NCBI RefSeq assembly: GCF_003201565.1
Contig: NZ_QJJP01000033.1
Location: 1 to 36,394, forward strand
Direction: 5' to 3'
DNA from: Nitrosomonas sp. Nm84
GTDB lineage: Bacteria > Pseudomonadota > Gammaproteobacteria > Burkholderiales > Nitrosomonadaceae
Length of the DNA stretch: 36,394 nt
Shown here: piece after piece, positions 1 through 8,928 of the stretch
Layout of the letters: the number at the start of each line of letters is the position of its first letter
How positions within the stretch are numbered: position 1 is the first letter of the stretch
Position numbers and translations under genes: made by a program
The notes under the pieces: model-generated
Database searches by the model: none
What the model was told of the DNA's origin: nothing
Seen by the model: only the letters and a program-made list of their open reading frames with translations

Positions 1-68
1 CCTGTCATTCATCGCTCCTTTTTAAAGTAACGATGAACTAAAACACTCTCTTAGGCAATCACGCTATT

Positions 69-98
69 TTGTCCAATTTGCGCTGACGGGATACAATT
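69..98 (+). promoter_or_regulatory. possible sigma70-type promoter for the first gene
   Basis: TTGTCC at 69-74 and TACAAT at 93-98 are separated by 18 bp, a fair match to -35/-10 consensus. Transcription would begin about 105, only a few bases before the TTG proposed as start of the secreted protein. This is a visual match only. Confidence 0.3.
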
Positions 99-111
99 AT
101 TATGGATTGCC

Positions 112-717
112 TTGACAGTTATACTGAGTAATGTGCATGTTGCAATGGCTACTCAAGATGACGGTCATGGGAATACGGGGGATAAAGTTGATTTTTCTTT
201 GACGGGAAATGGTTACTTTATTAACAGTACTATCATTACTCGGGATGATGGCCTCTCAAATTATATGAGTTTAAACGGCAAAAGTAAGCAACTGGGTGGG
301 GCGTTAATCAGTGTCCTTGCAGAGGTCGCAGTCAAACTGAACGATGGCGTACCGGAAAGTTGCTTAACTCCCGATGGTGATCAAGGAGTAGTAGCTGAAC
401 TCGTAAAATCCAAGGGTATTATTCAACTAAAGAAAAGTGGCGATCAACTATTTACTGAAGCAACTGCATTATCATTGTGTATCAGCCTGAAGTGCTTTGA
501 TGAGGATGGAAAAACGAAAGAGGGATGTACGTTCCAGCCATCCGCCACGACTAAAATTACCGGCGGTACCGGGAAATTCTCCTGTGCATCCGGACATCTT
601 AAGGATACACACACTCGCACAGTGCTTGCAATCAATCCAAAGGGGGAACCTTTTGGCAGCGTCTCTGGATATAGCGGACGAGGCACAGTATACACTTCAA
701 ACAGCTGCGATAAATAA
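112..717 (+). CDS. secreted protein of unknown function, start uncertain
   Basis: I do not recognise this 201-residue protein. Its N-terminus is hydrophobic (TVILSNVHVAMA, then TQDDG), which looks like the end of a Sec signal peptide cleaved after AMA, so the product is probably exported. The body has several cysteines (SCLTPDG, LCISLKC, GCTFQP, FSCASG, NSCDK) that could pair as disulphides, and a GGTGKFSCASGHLK stretch resembling the GGTG-F-x-A-x-G turn seen in small extracellular beta-barrel proteins. The TTG at 112 has no clear ribosome site and leaves the signal peptide without a basic n-region. The frame is open back to 55 but has no ATG, GTG or TTG there. An out-of-frame ATG at 102 stops after nine codons. 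A frameshift or a truncated 5' end is therefore possible. The ATG at 145 would remove the signal entirely. It stands alone and is convergent with ubiE. Confidence 0.6.
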   Translation: MTVILSNVHVAMATQDDGHGNTGDKVDFSLTGNGYFINSTIITRDDGLSNYMSLNGKSKQLGGALISVLAEVAVKLNDGVPESCLTPDGDQGVVAELVKSKGIIQLKKSGDQLFTEATALSLCISLKCFDEDGKTKEGCTFQPSATTKITGGTGKFSCASGHLKDTHTRTVLAINPKGEPFGSVSGYSGRGTVYTSNSCDK

Positions 718-776
718 ATCACCTGCTATGTTTGATATTTGTTGTGCGCAGTGACCTCAAACACGCAGTTCAAAAG

Positions 777-812
777 TATTGCTCTGATAAACTGTGGTTT
801 GTCGGAGCAATA
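777..812. terminator. long hairpin between the convergent first gene and ubiE
   Basis: TATTGCTCTGATAAAC and GTTTGTCGGAGCAATA form a 16-bp stem with two T-G wobbles around a TGTG loop. On the minus strand it is followed by CTTTTG, a short T run, so it most likely ends the ubiE transcript. It could also serve the plus-strand gene ending at 717. Confidence 0.6.
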
Positions 813-876
813 AGCCTTGATCGTGTATGTGAATATGGCTAACCGATTCTTACCACGCTATCGTTTTACGTCGCCG

Positions 877-1611
877 TTAAAACTTATATCCCCGATGCAA
901 CGCCACAATACCTGCTGTCAAATTAAAGTATTCTACCCGTTCAAAGCCCACTTGCTGCATCAATTCCTGCAATTCAATCTGGGAAGGGTGCATGCGGATG
1001 GATTCGGCCAGATAGCGGTAGCTTTCTGCATCATTGGTAATGACTTTTCCCATCGCGGGCAGTAACTTAAATGAATAAGCGTCGTAGGCCGGTTGCAGCG
1101 GTTTCCAGACCTTGGAAAATTCCAGCACAATGACGGTTCCGCCCGGTTTGATGACGCGCAGCATTTCTTTAAGCGCAATATCCTTGTGCGTCATGTTCCT
1201 GAGACCAAATGCGACGCTGACGCAATTAAAGTAATTGTCCGGAAAGGGCAATTTCTCTGCATCGCATTGTGCAGCCGGCGTAGGCGTGCCTTCGTCAATC
1301 AAACGATCGCGACCGATGGATAGCATGGAGTTGTTGATATCGGTCAACCAGACTTCGCCGGATTTACCTACTTTCTGCAAAAACAGTGTACTTAAGTCGC
1401 CGGTGCCGCCCGCAATATCCAATACCTTGTCGCCGTGCTTTACGCCGCTGGTTTCAATGGCAAAGCGCTTCCACAAACGATGCAGCCCAACGGACATCAG
1501 ATCGTTCATCAGATTGTAGCGTTCTGCTACGGAATGAAAGACTTCGGCGACTTTACCGGCTTTTTCATCTTCAGCAACTGTGTTAAAGCCAAAATGCGTA
1601 GTTTTAGTCAT
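877..1611 (-). CDS. ubiE: ubiquinone/menaquinone biosynthesis C-methyltransferase UbiE
   Basis: This 244-residue SAM-dependent methyltransferase methylates the ring carbon of the 2-polyprenyl benzoquinol precursor in ubiquinone synthesis (and demethylmenaquinol where menaquinone is made). Seen: the family N-terminus [21 protein letters not shown], the SAM-binding glycine loop [10 protein letters not shown], the acidic end of the second strand (LTDIN), the AFGLRNMT motif and the typical C-terminal [15 protein letters not shown]. Length is normal for the family. It lies 54 bp downstream of the DUF971 gene on the same strand and is probably cotranscribed with it. A strong hairpin at 777-812 lies downstream. 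The start at 1611 begins the conserved family N-terminus, although no strong ribosome site precedes it. Confidence 0.95.
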   Translation of the reverse strand: MTKTTHFGFNTVAEDEKAGKVAEVFHSVAERYNLMNDLMSVGLHRLWKRFAIETSGVKHGDKVLDIAGGTGDLSTLFLQKVGKSGEVWLTDINNSMLSIGRDRLIDEGTPTPAAQCDAEKLPFPDNYFNCVSVAFGLRNMTHKDIALKEMLRVIKPGGTVIVLEFSKVWKPLQPAYDAYSFKLLPAMGKVITNDAESYRYLAESIRMHPSQIELQELMQQVGFERVEYFNLTAGIVALHRGYKF

Positions 1612-1665
1612 GGTAATAATTAAGTTTAAGTATGATGTGACTTATTGATGCGTGTCGATGGCAAT

Positions 1666-2076
1666 TTATTGACAGGAATGATTCATCGTCGGGTTTTTGG
1701 TGGCGTGCTCGCGGCTTGCCCCGGCTTCTTCCATGCGTTGCAGATAGCGCTGCCACATTTTATCCTGATTCAGGCCATAGTTATAGAGCAAGTCCCATGA
1801 ATACAGTCCGGTGTTATGGCCATCGGTAAAATTAAGTTGTATGGCATAATTACCAACGGGCTCGATTTTCCGGATATTGACCATTTTCTTACCGGTTTGG
1901 AGTACTTCCTGCCCTGGGCCATGGCCGCTTACTTCGGCTGACGGCGAATGGACACGTAAAAATTCACATGAAAATTGAAAAGTCTTGCCATCAGAGAAGG
2001 CAATATCCAGTACTCTGGATTGCTGGTGTAATTTGATTTCTGTGGGGTGCGGTGTGTTTTTGGTTAAGCCGGCCAT
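1666..2076 (-). CDS. DUF971 domain protein (gamma-butyrobetaine hydroxylase N-terminal-like)
   Basis: A 136-residue protein of the DUF971 family, the small domain also found at the N-terminus of gamma-butyrobetaine hydroxylases. Visible landmarks are PTEIKLHQQSRVLDIAFSDG, FSCEFLRVHSPSAEV, GYxxQLNFTDGHNTGLYSWDLLY (with AI before QLNF) and the LYNYG turn. The biochemical role of the stand-alone form is not established. The link to Fe-S or cofactor proteins proposed for some relatives cannot be judged here. It precedes ubiE on the same strand, an arrangement common in Betaproteobacteria, and is divergent from phoB with about 106 bp between the starts. Confidence 0.85.
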   Translation of the reverse strand: MAGLTKNTPHPTEIKLHQQSRVLDIAFSDGKTFQFSCEFLRVHSPSAEVSGHGPGQEVLQTGKKMVNIRKIEPVGNYAIQLNFTDGHNTGLYSWDLLYNYGLNQDKMWQRYLQRMEEAGASREHATKNPTMNHSCQ

Positions 2077-2182
2077 GATGGTTATTCAATGTAAGTGAGT
2101 TAACAGACTGCTAAAAGTAATCGATAAGGCCATTGTAGCAAACTCTGTGCAGGAAAAATTTAATCGATACAGGAATACAGAC

Positions 2183-2905
2183 ATGGCTGCAAAAATACTG
2201 ATCGTGGAAGATGAAGCTGCTATACAGGAATTGATTGCTTATAATCTGCAGCAAGCCGGGTATGAAAGCGTTTGCGCAGAGAATGCCGAGAAGGCGATGG
2301 TGCTGATCAATGATGCGCTGCCGGACTTGATTTTGCTGGACTGGATGCTGCCGGGCATGAGCGGTGTCGAGTTTGCAAAGATGTTGCGGCGTAATGAGCG
2401 TTCACGCTTAATTCCCATTATTATGCTGACGGCGCGAACACAGGAAGCGGATAAGGTGGCCGGTCTGGAAATTGGTGCGGATGATTACATCACTAAACCT
2501 TTCTCGCCACGGGAATTGATTGCCCGTATCAATGCGGTGCTACGTCGATTGATTCCGGAAGCTTCTGACGAAGTGGTTGAAATGGATGGATTGCGGTTGG
2601 ATCCGGTCAATCATCGCGTAACTGCCGGAAATAAAGAAATTGAACTGGGACCTACCGAATATCGCTTGCTGCATTTTATGATGACGCATACCGAACGTGT
2701 CTATTCGCGCAGCCAATTATTGGATCGGGTATGGGGTGATCATGTGTTTGTCGAAGAACGTACCGTCGATGTGCATATTCGTCGACTGCGCAAAGCATTG
2801 GAATTGGCAGGCAAGGATGAATGGATACAAACTGTCAGAGGCGCAGGCTATCGGTTTTCGGCGATTGCTTTGCCGCCTACTAAAGCTTCAGATGTCGAAA
2901 TTTGA
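2183..2905 (+). CDS. phoB: phosphate regulon response regulator PhoB
   Basis: An OmpR-family response regulator of 240 residues that, when phosphorylated by PhoR, activates phosphate-starvation genes at Pho boxes. The receiver domain (about 1-120) shows the acidic pair VEDE, phospho-acceptor Asp53 in [10 protein letters not shown], the conserved Thr in MLTAR and Lys in [10 protein letters not shown]. The C-terminal winged helix (about 130-230) has [24 protein letters not shown] and the [14 protein letters not shown] recognition region. The start at 2183 is chosen because AGGAA lies 7 bp upstream and the protein then begins like its relatives ([11 protein letters not shown]). The frame is open further upstream to a GTG at 2147, which would add an unrelated tail. 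phoR follows 85 bp downstream. No obvious Pho box was found in front. Confidence 0.95.
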   Translation: MAAKILIVEDEAAIQELIAYNLQQAGYESVCAENAEKAMVLINDALPDLILLDWMLPGMSGVEFAKMLRRNERSRLIPIIMLTARTQEADKVAGLEIGADDYITKPFSPRELIARINAVLRRLIPEASDEVVEMDGLRLDPVNHRVTAGNKEIELGPTEYRLLHFMMTHTERVYSRSQLLDRVWGDHVFVEERTVDVHIRRLRKALELAGKDEWIQTVRGAGYRFSAIALPPTKASDVEI

Positions 2906-2990
2906 CAAAGTAAAATGCAGCATTTGAATTTTAAAAACGATGTCAATCAGCATTTTCCTCCCGGCTATCATTTTTCTCAGGGTTATTTAA

Positions 2991-4289
2991 GTGTCTGATA
3001 TCTGGAAGCGTTCCTCTAACATCTTACTGATTATTTTTATCGCCGCAGTATTGTGGATGATTTTTGGCGCTGTGAAAGCCCTGATCTTTTTCAGCGCTGT
3101 TTTGCTATGGATGGTGTTTCATCATGTGCGCCATTTAGTTGCATTGGAACGCTGGTTACAGCGCTCCGATCATTCTCCTGCCAGTATTCCGGCGGGTTCC
3201 TGTGCTTGGGATGATGTGTTCGCGCATTTGTCGCGCTACGTGCGACAGCATAGCCAAAGCCAAGAATTACTGAGTCTGGCATTGGAGCGCATGCGCAATG
3301 TCACGTCAGCGATGCCTGACGGCATTGTCATTCTGGATGAAGTGGATCGGATTGAATGGTGTAATCGTGTCGCTGAACAGCACTTAGGCATTCATTTGTC
3401 GCTGGATGCGGGTCAGCAAATCACTTATTTGGTGCGGCAAATACCGTTTGTGGAATATCTGGCGGCGCGTCAATACAGTAGTCCTTTAATTATGAAACAA
3501 ACGCGCCTGAAAGATTTGATCATTTCTTTACAGCTTGTGCCTTATGGCTATAACCAAAAACTTTTGATCAGCCGAGATATTACGCGATTTGAGAAAATAG
3601 AAACCATGCGGCGCGATTTTATTGCTAACGTTTCTCATGAGTTGCGCACACCGCTGACGGTTATTGGTGGTTTTCTCGAGACTTTATCAGCGGATGACAA
3701 TGTTAATACCGGATTCAATAAGCGTGCCTTGGCATTAATGACTGAACAAACTACCCGCATGCAGCGACTGATTGAAGACTTGTTGATTCTGTCGCGACTG
3801 GAGAATGAGCAGAATAAAATCAATGAGAAAATAGTCGATGTGGTCAGCTTGCTGCATAACATCCTGCAGGATGCGGAATCGCTCAGCGCCGGGCGTCATC
3901 AAATCAAATTGAATATTGCTACGCAAGACCAGCTAATGGGCAGCGAAGAGGAATTGCGCAGCGCGTTTAGTAATTTGATCAGCAATGCGATTCGTTATAC
4001 GCCGGATAGAGGTGAGATCAGTATCAATTGGGAGAAACATAAGGGGCAAGGTTTGTTTTATGTGCAGGATAGCGGCATTGGTATTGAAGCGGAGCATATT
4101 CCGCGTTTGACAGAACGCTTTTATCGCATTGATAGTAGTCGCTCAAGGGAAACCGGTGGAACAGGACTCGGGCTTGCTATCGTCAAGCATGTCTTAAGTC
4201 GGCATGAAGCGCGTCTGGAGATTATCAGTCAGGTAGGCAAAGGCAGTCGGTTCAATATATGGTTTCCTGCCGAGCGACTGATTCCATAA
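2991..4289 (+). CDS. phoR: phosphate regulon sensor histidine kinase PhoR
   Basis: A 432-residue membrane sensor kinase and partner of PhoB. Two transmembrane stretches at about 10-46 enclose almost no periplasmic loop, as in E. coli PhoR. A PAS-like domain follows (about 95-190, MPDGIVILDEVDRIEWCN). The HisKA domain has the phospho-acceptor His216 in FIANVSHELRTPLTVIGG. The ATPase domain has the N box NLISNAIRYTP, the G1 box DSGIGIE, the F box ERFYRID and the G2 box GGTGLGLAIVKH. Translation begins at a GTG. The gene ends with no convincing terminator before the convergent secreted-protein gene at 4371. The pair phoB-phoR is the standard order. Confidence 0.94.
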   Translation: MSDIWKRSSNILLIIFIAAVLWMIFGAVKALIFFSAVLLWMVFHHVRHLVALERWLQRSDHSPASIPAGSCAWDDVFAHLSRYVRQHSQSQELLSLALERMRNVTSAMPDGIVILDEVDRIEWCNRVAEQHLGIHLSLDAGQQITYLVRQIPFVEYLAARQYSSPLIMKQTRLKDLIISLQLVPYGYNQKLLISRDITRFEKIETMRRDFIANVSHELRTPLTVIGGFLETLSADDNVNTGFNKRALALMTEQTTRMQRLIEDLLILSRLENEQNKINEKIVDVVSLLHNILQDAESLSAGRHQIKLNIATQDQLMGSEEELRSAFSNLISNAIRYTPDRGEISINWEKHKGQGLFYVQDSGIGIEAEHIPRLTERFYRIDSSRSRETGGTGLGLAIVKHVLSRHEARLEIISQVGKGSRFNIWFPAERLIP

Positions 4290-4370
4290 AATCAGGTGGT
4301 GCAGAATCCTTTGCTGCGGCAATATTTTTTACTTCATTGCGATGGAGAATTACGATTTTTCGACCTTTGC

Positions 4371-4712
4371 TTAATCTGTCGAACTATCTTTCTGAATCAT
4401 CATTTTTTTGTGGTCTTCAGCATGAAGCAGGTCTTTTTCTATCGTTTTTTCGTGCTGATGGATATTGGCCAAAGTATGGGATTGGGTATCCTGGCCTCCG
4501 CCAAAATAAAATGGATGCTCTTCATATTCTTCGAGTAATTTTTCATCCTCATGCAGCAAGTCTTCTTCTTCATGAGCATGTTTTTCGTAATACTTTATCA
4601 AAGCAGCGTGATCGTTATCAGCAATTCCTGCAACCTCATTTGCAAATGCAGGTAGAACGGATAAGCTAAGTGCAAGCGAAGATAATACTATTAAAAGTTT
4701 TGATATTTTCAT
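4371..4712 (-). CDS. small His/Glu-rich secreted protein, paralogue A
   Basis: A 113-residue exported protein of unknown function. The signal peptide MKISKLLIVLSSLALSLSVLPAFA is followed by a very hydrophilic, helical domain rich in His, Glu and Lys (YYEKHAHEEEDLLHEDEKLLEEYEEHP), then the motif GGGQDTQSHTLANIHQHEKT and another His-rich segment (LLHAEDHKKMM). It is clearly related to the protein at 8489-8869: both share DN-x-DH near the mature N-terminus, LEEYE-x-H, a Tyr-Gly/Phe-Gly turn, GQD-x-QSHT-x-ANI and a closing HK. The His/Glu density suggests metal binding in the periplasm, which is inference only. The start at 4712 begins the signal peptide; an ATG at 4733 would add seven residues. 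The upstream block resembles that of the paralogue. Confidence 0.82.
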   Translation of the reverse strand: MKISKLLIVLSSLALSLSVLPAFANEVAGIADNDHAALIKYYEKHAHEEEDLLHEDEKLLEEYEEHPFYFGGGQDTQSHTLANIHQHEKTIEKDLLHAEDHKKMMIQKDSSTD

Positions 4713-4775
4713 GAGAGTACTCCTAAAGTACAAATGAAATAGACAAGATTATCTTAATTCTATCGGTGCGTTGGA

Positions 4776-4813
4776 TATACTGGGGAAACTCTGATTTTTT
4801 ACTGAGAGAAACC
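4776..4813 (-). promoter_or_regulatory. shared upstream element of paralogue A (tandem half-sites)
   Basis: Read on the minus strand this block is GGTTTCTCTCAGT, an A tract, then AGTTTCCCCAGTATATCC. It aligns without gaps to the block upstream of the second paralogue (8929-8966), about three quarters identical. On the plus strand GGGGAAAC (4782-4789) is echoed by AGAGAAAC 23 bp further on. The proximal unit lies about 64 bp before the start codon in both genes. This spacing and conservation suggest a common regulator site or promoter. Confidence 0.5.
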
Positions 4814-4819
4814 ATTAGC

Positions 4820-4840
4820 AGGCTGTTGCAAAATGATCTG
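4820..4840 (+). repeat. solo end of the inverted-repeat element found complete at 31251
   Basis: AGGCTGTTGCAAAATGATCTG matches the left end of the 138-bp element at 31251 (AGGCCGTTGCAAAATGATTTG) at 19 of 21 positions in the same orientation. The remaining body and the opposite end are not found here, so this is a remnant or a coincidentally retained end. It lies between ppsR and the promoter of secreted paralogue A. Confidence 0.45.
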
Positions 4841-4858
4841 CCAGGGCTTTTTTACGAC

Positions 4859-5689
4859 TCATCCGTATAACTGCCGCTTCAAACCGCAACGATTCAGTAT
4901 CGTGGCGCTGATTTCCTCAATGGAGATGTGCGTGGTATCCAAATAGGGAATATTGCATATACGAAATAGCGATTCCTGCCACTGAATTTCCTGCTGGCAT
5001 TGCGTTAGCGTGGCGTATTGGCTGTTCGGGCGGCGTTCCTGCCGGATGAAATGCAGTTGCGTAGCACTGAGTGTCAGTCCAAATAATTTGCTTCGTACAT
5101 TTTCCAATACTTTCGGCAACTGCAGTGTGGACATATCTTCTTGCGTCAGCGGATAATTTGCCGCGGCAATGCCATATTGCAATCCCAAATACAGACAAGT
5201 CGGTGTTTTGCCGGAGCGGGAAACACCGATCAGGACGATATCCGCGTCAGCAAAATTTTTCGGGTTGACGCCGTCATCGTGCGCCAATACATAATTGATT
5301 GCGGCAATGCGTTTGAAATAGGACAGATGGTGCTGCACGCCGTGCGAACGTCCAGTGATGCGCGCAAATGGTTGACTGAGTTCTTCTTCGATGGAACGGA
5401 TAAAGGTTTCAAAAAAATCAAATTCTCGGCAGTTTGCCTGTTTGATGACTTGCAGGATTTCCGGTTTCAGCAGTGTGCTGAATACCAGAGGTCGATGACC
5501 ATCCTGTTCGGCGGCACGATTAATCTGCGATAGCACGATTCTGGCTTTTTCGATATCGTCCAGGAACGGTACGTTGACGGTTTGCCATTCAATACCGTCA
5601 AACTGAGTCAGTAAACTGTGTCCAAGCGTTTCCGCCGTGATGCCGGTACCGTCCGACAAATAAAAAACCGTGCGTTTTTGTTTTGTCAT
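4859..5689 (-). CDS. ppsR: PEP synthase regulatory protein (bifunctional kinase/pyrophosphorylase)
   Basis: A 276-residue member of the DUF299 family. These proteins inactivate phosphoenolpyruvate synthase by ADP-dependent phosphorylation of a threonine next to its catalytic His, and reactivate it by phosphate-dependent removal. Seen: the N-terminal [20 protein letters not shown], the [13 protein letters not shown] region, the P-loop-like [15 protein letters not shown] and the C-terminal VDTT-like [16 protein letters not shown]. Length is normal. The start codon overlaps the stop of ppsA in an ATGA, so translation is probably coupled. The target Thr-x-His (RTCH) is present in the ppsA product, supporting a working pair. 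Confidence 0.95.
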   Translation of the reverse strand: MTKQKRTVFYLSDGTGITAETLGHSLLTQFDGIEWQTVNVPFLDDIEKARIVLSQINRAAEQDGHRPLVFSTLLKPEILQVIKQANCREFDFFETFIRSIEEELSQPFARITGRSHGVQHHLSYFKRIAAINYVLAHDDGVNPKNFADADIVLIGVSRSGKTPTCLYLGLQYGIAAANYPLTQEDMSTLQLPKVLENVRSKLFGLTLSATQLHFIRQERRPNSQYATLTQCQQEIQWQESLFRICNIPYLDTTHISIEEISATILNRCGLKRQLYG

Positions 5690-8061
5690 TTACCAATCCT
5701 TGCTAAATGTAGCCACGTATCCATCACTGAATCGGGGTTGAGTGATACGCTGCTGATGCCTTGTTCATATAGCCAAACTGCAAAATCCGGATAGTCGGAA
5801 GGTCCCTGTCCGCAGATGCCGATATATTTTCCCTGTTTGCGGCAAGCTTCAATGGCCATTTTGAGTAATTGCTTGACGGCAGGATTACGTTCATCGAATA
5901 CATGAGCGACCAGGCTGGAGTCGCGATCAATACCGAGCGTTAGCTGAGTCATATCATTGGAGCCAATGGAAAAACCATCAAAGTATTGTAGAAATTCTTC
6001 TGCGAGCAGCGCATTGGAAGGAATTTCGCACATCATGATCAAGCGCAAGTCGTTTTTGCCACGCACCAACCCTTGTGTCGTCAGCAGCGCGGTTACTTGT
6101 TCGGCTTCTTCCTGCGTGCGGCAAAAAGGAATCATGATTTCCACATTGGTGAGATGCATGTCATCGCGCACTCTGCGTAAAGCGCGGCATTCCAATTCAA
6201 AGCAATCACGAAAAGCGACCGAAAGATAACGCGATGCGCCACGAAAGCCGATCATGGGGTTTTCTTCATGCGGTTCATAGCGATTCCCCGCGATTAGGTT
6301 GGCATATTCATTGGATTTAAAGTCGGATGTACGCACAATGACAGGGTGCGGATAAAACGCTGCCGCCAGCGTTGCGATACCCTCGACCAATTTATCGACG
6401 TAAAAGTCGACGGGACTTTGATAGCCTGCAATGCGACTGCTGATTTCATTTTTCAGATCATCGGGTAATTGATCGAATTCCAACAGTGCTTTGGGATGAA
6501 TGCCGATCATGTTGTTGATAATAAATTCCAGCCGGGCGAGTCCGATCCCCTGATTGGGGATGAGTGAAAATGCAAAGGCATGAGAGGGATTGCCGACATT
6601 CATCATGATTTTGATGGGTAAATTAGGCAATTTTCCAGTGTCGGACGTGGTGTGCTCGAATGGCAGCAAGCCGGCATACACATAGCCTGTATCGCCTTCA
6701 GCACAAGAAACCGTAACTTCCGATCCATCCTTGATCAGCGTGGTTGCATCACCGCAACCGACTACCGCGGGAATTCCCATTTCCCTTGCGATAATGGCGG
6801 CATGACAGGTGCGTCCGCCACGATTGGTCACAATCGCAGCGGCCCGCTTCATAATGGGCTCCCAGTCCGGATCGGTCATTTCGGTAACGAGTACATCGCC
6901 GGGCTGAATTTCATGCATTTGATCCGTATTCATGATCAAGCGGGCTGTTCCTTGGCCAATTTTATGTCCGATTGCCCGGCCTTCTGCGAGCACTGTTCCT
7001 GTGCCGTTTAATTTGAAACGTTCCAGCACGGCATTGGCTCGACTTTCAACAGTTTCAGGGCGGGCCTGCACGATGTACAGCTGCCCATCCAATCCATCTA
7101 ACGCCCATTCGATATCCATTGGGCGGCCATAATGCTGTTCAATGATCAAGGCCTGGCGCGCTAACGCCTCAACTTGGGCATCCGACAGAGAAAAACGCAT
7201 GCGCCGCTCAATGTTCACATCACGGGTCAGTGTGAATGCATCGTTGGTGTCATTTTTGTTGTTATAAATCATCTCGATGGCTTTCGTGCCTAAACGCCGT
7301 GAGAGAATCGCAGGGTATCCTAAATTCAAGCCGCGTTTATAAACATAGAATTCATCAGGATTGACAGTACCCTGTACAATCGTTTCGCCTAAGCCATACG
7401 CAGCGGTAATAAAAATAGCATCCCGAAAACCGGATTCAGTATCCAACGTGAACATCACACCGCTGGCACCCAGGTCGCTGCGCACCATTTTTTGAATGCC
7501 AGCCGATAGATATACTTTGTCGTGCGGAAATTTTTGATGAACGCGATAAGCAATCGCCCGATCGTTATACAGTGAAGCAAATACGATTTTGATCGCTTCG
7601 AGGATCTGATCAAGTCCGCGTACATTCAACAATGTTTCCTGCTGACCCGCAAAGGAAGCATCTGCCAGATCCTCAGCGGTCGCAGAGGAGCGTACTGCGA
7701 ACGAGATTGCAGCATGATCATTACTCGCCACCAGTTTCTCGTAAGCTTGTGACACTGCAGCTAAAATAGTATCCGGGAGTGTGGCACTGAGCATCCAATC
7801 GCGAATTATCTTACCTGCGGTTGTCAGCGCGTTGATATCGTCAACATCCAAGGTATCTAGTATGTGATTGATACGATCAACCAATCCATTAACAATCAGG
7901 AATTCCCGGTAAGCTTTGGTCGTGGTGGCAAAACCTGCTGGTACGTTAACGCCTGCTTGTGAAAGGTGGCTAATCATCTCCCCCAGCGAAGCATTTTTAC
8001 CGCCAACCAAGCCCACATCTTTCATTGTCAATTGGTCAAACCAGGCGATATATTCTGTCAT
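5686..8061 (-). CDS. ppsA: phosphoenolpyruvate synthase
   Basis: A 791-residue enzyme converting pyruvate, ATP and water to phosphoenolpyruvate, AMP and phosphate, the entry to gluconeogenesis. The N-terminal nucleotide-binding domain shows [31 protein letters not shown] and the [10 protein letters not shown] end. The swivelling His domain has [21 protein letters not shown] with the phospho-His near residue 420 and the adjacent Thr that PpsR would modify. The C-terminal PEP/pyruvate domain has [42 protein letters not shown] and the catalytic Cys in [12 protein letters not shown] good ribosome site (GAGGAG) precedes the start. In an autotroph it would feed fixed carbon from pyruvate into hexose and precursor synthesis. 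It forms an operon with ppsR. Confidence 0.97.
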   Translation of the reverse strand: MTEYIAWFDQLTMKDVGLVGGKNASLGEMISHLSQAGVNVPAGFATTTKAYREFLIVNGLVDRINHILDTLDVDDINALTTAGKIIRDWMLSATLPDTILAAVSQAYEKLVASNDHAAISFAVRSSATAEDLADASFAGQQETLLNVRGLDQILEAIKIVFASLYNDRAIAYRVHQKFPHDKVYLSAGIQKMVRSDLGASGVMFTLDTESGFRDAIFITAAYGLGETIVQGTVNPDEFYVYKRGLNLGYPAILSRRLGTKAIEMIYNNKNDTNDAFTLTRDVNIERRMRFSLSDAQVEALARQALIIEQHYGRPMDIEWALDGLDGQLYIVQARPETVESRANAVLERFKLNGTGTVLAEGRAIGHKIGQGTARLIMNTDQMHEIQPGDVLVTEMTDPDWEPIMKRAAAIVTNRGGRTCHAAIIAREMGIPAVVGCGDATTLIKDGSEVTVSCAEGDTGYVYAGLLPFEHTTSDTGKLPNLPIKIMMNVGNPSHAFAFSLIPNQGIGLARLEFIINNMIGIHPKALLEFDQLPDDLKNEISSRIAGYQSPVDFYVDKLVEGIATLAAAFYPHPVIVRTSDFKSNEYANLIAGNRYEPHEENPMIGFRGASRYLSVAFRDCFELECRALRRVRDDMHLTNVEIMIPFCRTQEEAEQVTALLTTQGLVRGKNDLRLIMMCEIPSNALLAEEFLQYFDGFSIGSNDMTQLTLGIDRDSSLVAHVFDERNPAVKQLLKMAIEACRKQGKYIGICGQGPSDYPDFAVWLYEQGISSVSLNPDSVMDTWLHLARIGK

Positions 8062-8098
8062 GGTAAGGAACTCCTCTCAATTCATCGTGATTGCTATC

Positions 8099-8104
8099 AT
8101 TATA
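8099..8104 (-). promoter_or_regulatory. ppsA: possible -10 box of ppsA
   Basis: A perfect TATAAT is read on the minus strand about 38 bp before the ppsA start. TTGTCA (8126-8131) lies upstream but is 21 bp away, too far for a standard -35, so the full promoter is not established. Confidence 0.3.
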
Positions 8105-8238
8105 GCTTTGGATGCTATCAGTTTTTGACAAGGTGATGGTCTTTGCTGTAAGGCAAGGCTGCTTAGTTGTAGAGTAGGTTACCAATGGCACATGTACTGC
8201 TGGTTATTTTTCATGATGGTTTTTTGTGTATCCAATGA

Positions 8239-8376
8239 CTGAAAAATCGCAAAGATCAAGCTGCGGTGTGTATTGAACTACAACGTAAAGCGCAGTGAAA
8301 GGCGGCGTGTGATATTGCTGAACCGGATTTCTTAGACGAGATTAATAGAAAACAAAAAACACCGGTATGTTGGTGA
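8239..8376 (+). pseudogene. relic of a small decayed gene
   Basis: One plus-strand frame reads LKNRKDQAAVCIELQRKAQ, a TGA at 8296-8298, then KAACDIAEPDFLDEINRKQ and a short tail to a stop at 8374. Both halves lie in the same frame and have protein-like composition, but no start codon or ribosome site is visible and the reading is interrupted. It looks like a fragment of a small protein that has decayed. I do not recognise the family. The rest of the 427-bp gap between ppsA and the second secreted paralogue holds the ppsA leader and a terminator at 8432-8467. Confidence 0.25.
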
Positions 8377-8431
8377 TTGACTGACGTCCTTTGACTGATA
8401 GATTTTGAATCCAAATGGACAATGTGTGAAA

Positions 8432-8467
8432 TAAAAAAAGCGATCACAGATTTAATCTGTGATCGCT
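8432..8467 (-). terminator. Rho-independent terminator of secreted paralogue B
   Basis: AGCGATCACAGATT and AATCTGTGATCGCT form a perfect 14-bp stem with a one-base centre, followed on the minus strand by seven T residues. It lies about 20 bp after the stop of the gene at 8489-8869. Confidence 0.9.
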
Positions 8468-8488
8468 CGATTTTGATTTATTTCTTTC

Positions 8489-8869
8489 TTATCTTATTAC
8501 TGTGGAATCATCGTTTACATTGAGTTTTGCTTTATTGATCACGTTATTTTGCTGTTCCATGGCCAATCTTTTATGCAGATTAGCGGTATCTAAATGTTCA
8601 TTTAATTGTTTTTCATATTCGCGAATATTTGCGATTGTATGTGATTGAACATCTTGGCCACGGCGTCCATAATGAGATGAATGATCTTCATACTCTTCAA
8701 GTGCTATTTTGTGTTCTTGTAATTTTGCATCTACTTCTTTGGCTGCGTTTTCATGATGTTCTGCCAAAGCAAAGTGATCTTCGTTATCGATTGCATTTTG
8801 TGCAAACGCAGATGATGTGAATGTACCCAATACAAACAAAGACGCGATTAAGAGTGTTGATGTTTTCAT
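8489..8869 (-). CDS. small His/Glu-rich secreted protein, paralogue B
   Basis: A 126-residue exported protein of unknown function and paralogue of the product of 4371-4712. The signal peptide MKTSTLLIASLFVLGTFTSSAFA probably ends before QNAIDNEDH. The mature part is hydrophilic and helical, with His-rich stretches (AEHHENAAKEVDAKL, LEEYEDHSSHYG), the family motif GRRGQDVQSHTIANIREYEK, then HLDTANLHKRLAMEQQ. Compared with paralogue A it has a longer C-terminal tail. The motif GQD-x-QSHT-x-ANI is the most conserved part and presumably functional. Periplasmic metal or envelope binding is a guess. It is a single-gene unit with its own strong terminator and an upstream block shared with paralogue A. 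A family of this kind may have more members elsewhere in the genome. Confidence 0.82.
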   Translation of the reverse strand: MKTSTLLIASLFVLGTFTSSAFAQNAIDNEDHFALAEHHENAAKEVDAKLQEHKIALEEYEDHSSHYGRRGQDVQSHTIANIREYEKQLNEHLDTANLHKRLAMEQQNNVINKAKLNVNDDSTVIR

Positions 8870-8928
8870 GATGAGTATCCTTTAATGATGAACGAATGGT
8901 GCCATCTTAATCGAGTCAATAGATTGAG

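Noticed and set aside
2077..2182. Pho box in front of phoB
   Set aside because: No pair of CTGTCAT-like repeats with 11-bp spacing could be found.
4290..4370. Possible terminator after phoR (TTGC-x-GCAA before a T run)
   Set aside because: The stem is only four base pairs, too weak to call.
8256..8447. 63-codon minus-strand open frame in the ppsA upstream gap
   Set aside because: No ribosome site, overlaps the terminator of the next gene and has shadow-like composition. The plus-strand relic explains the coding-like signal better.
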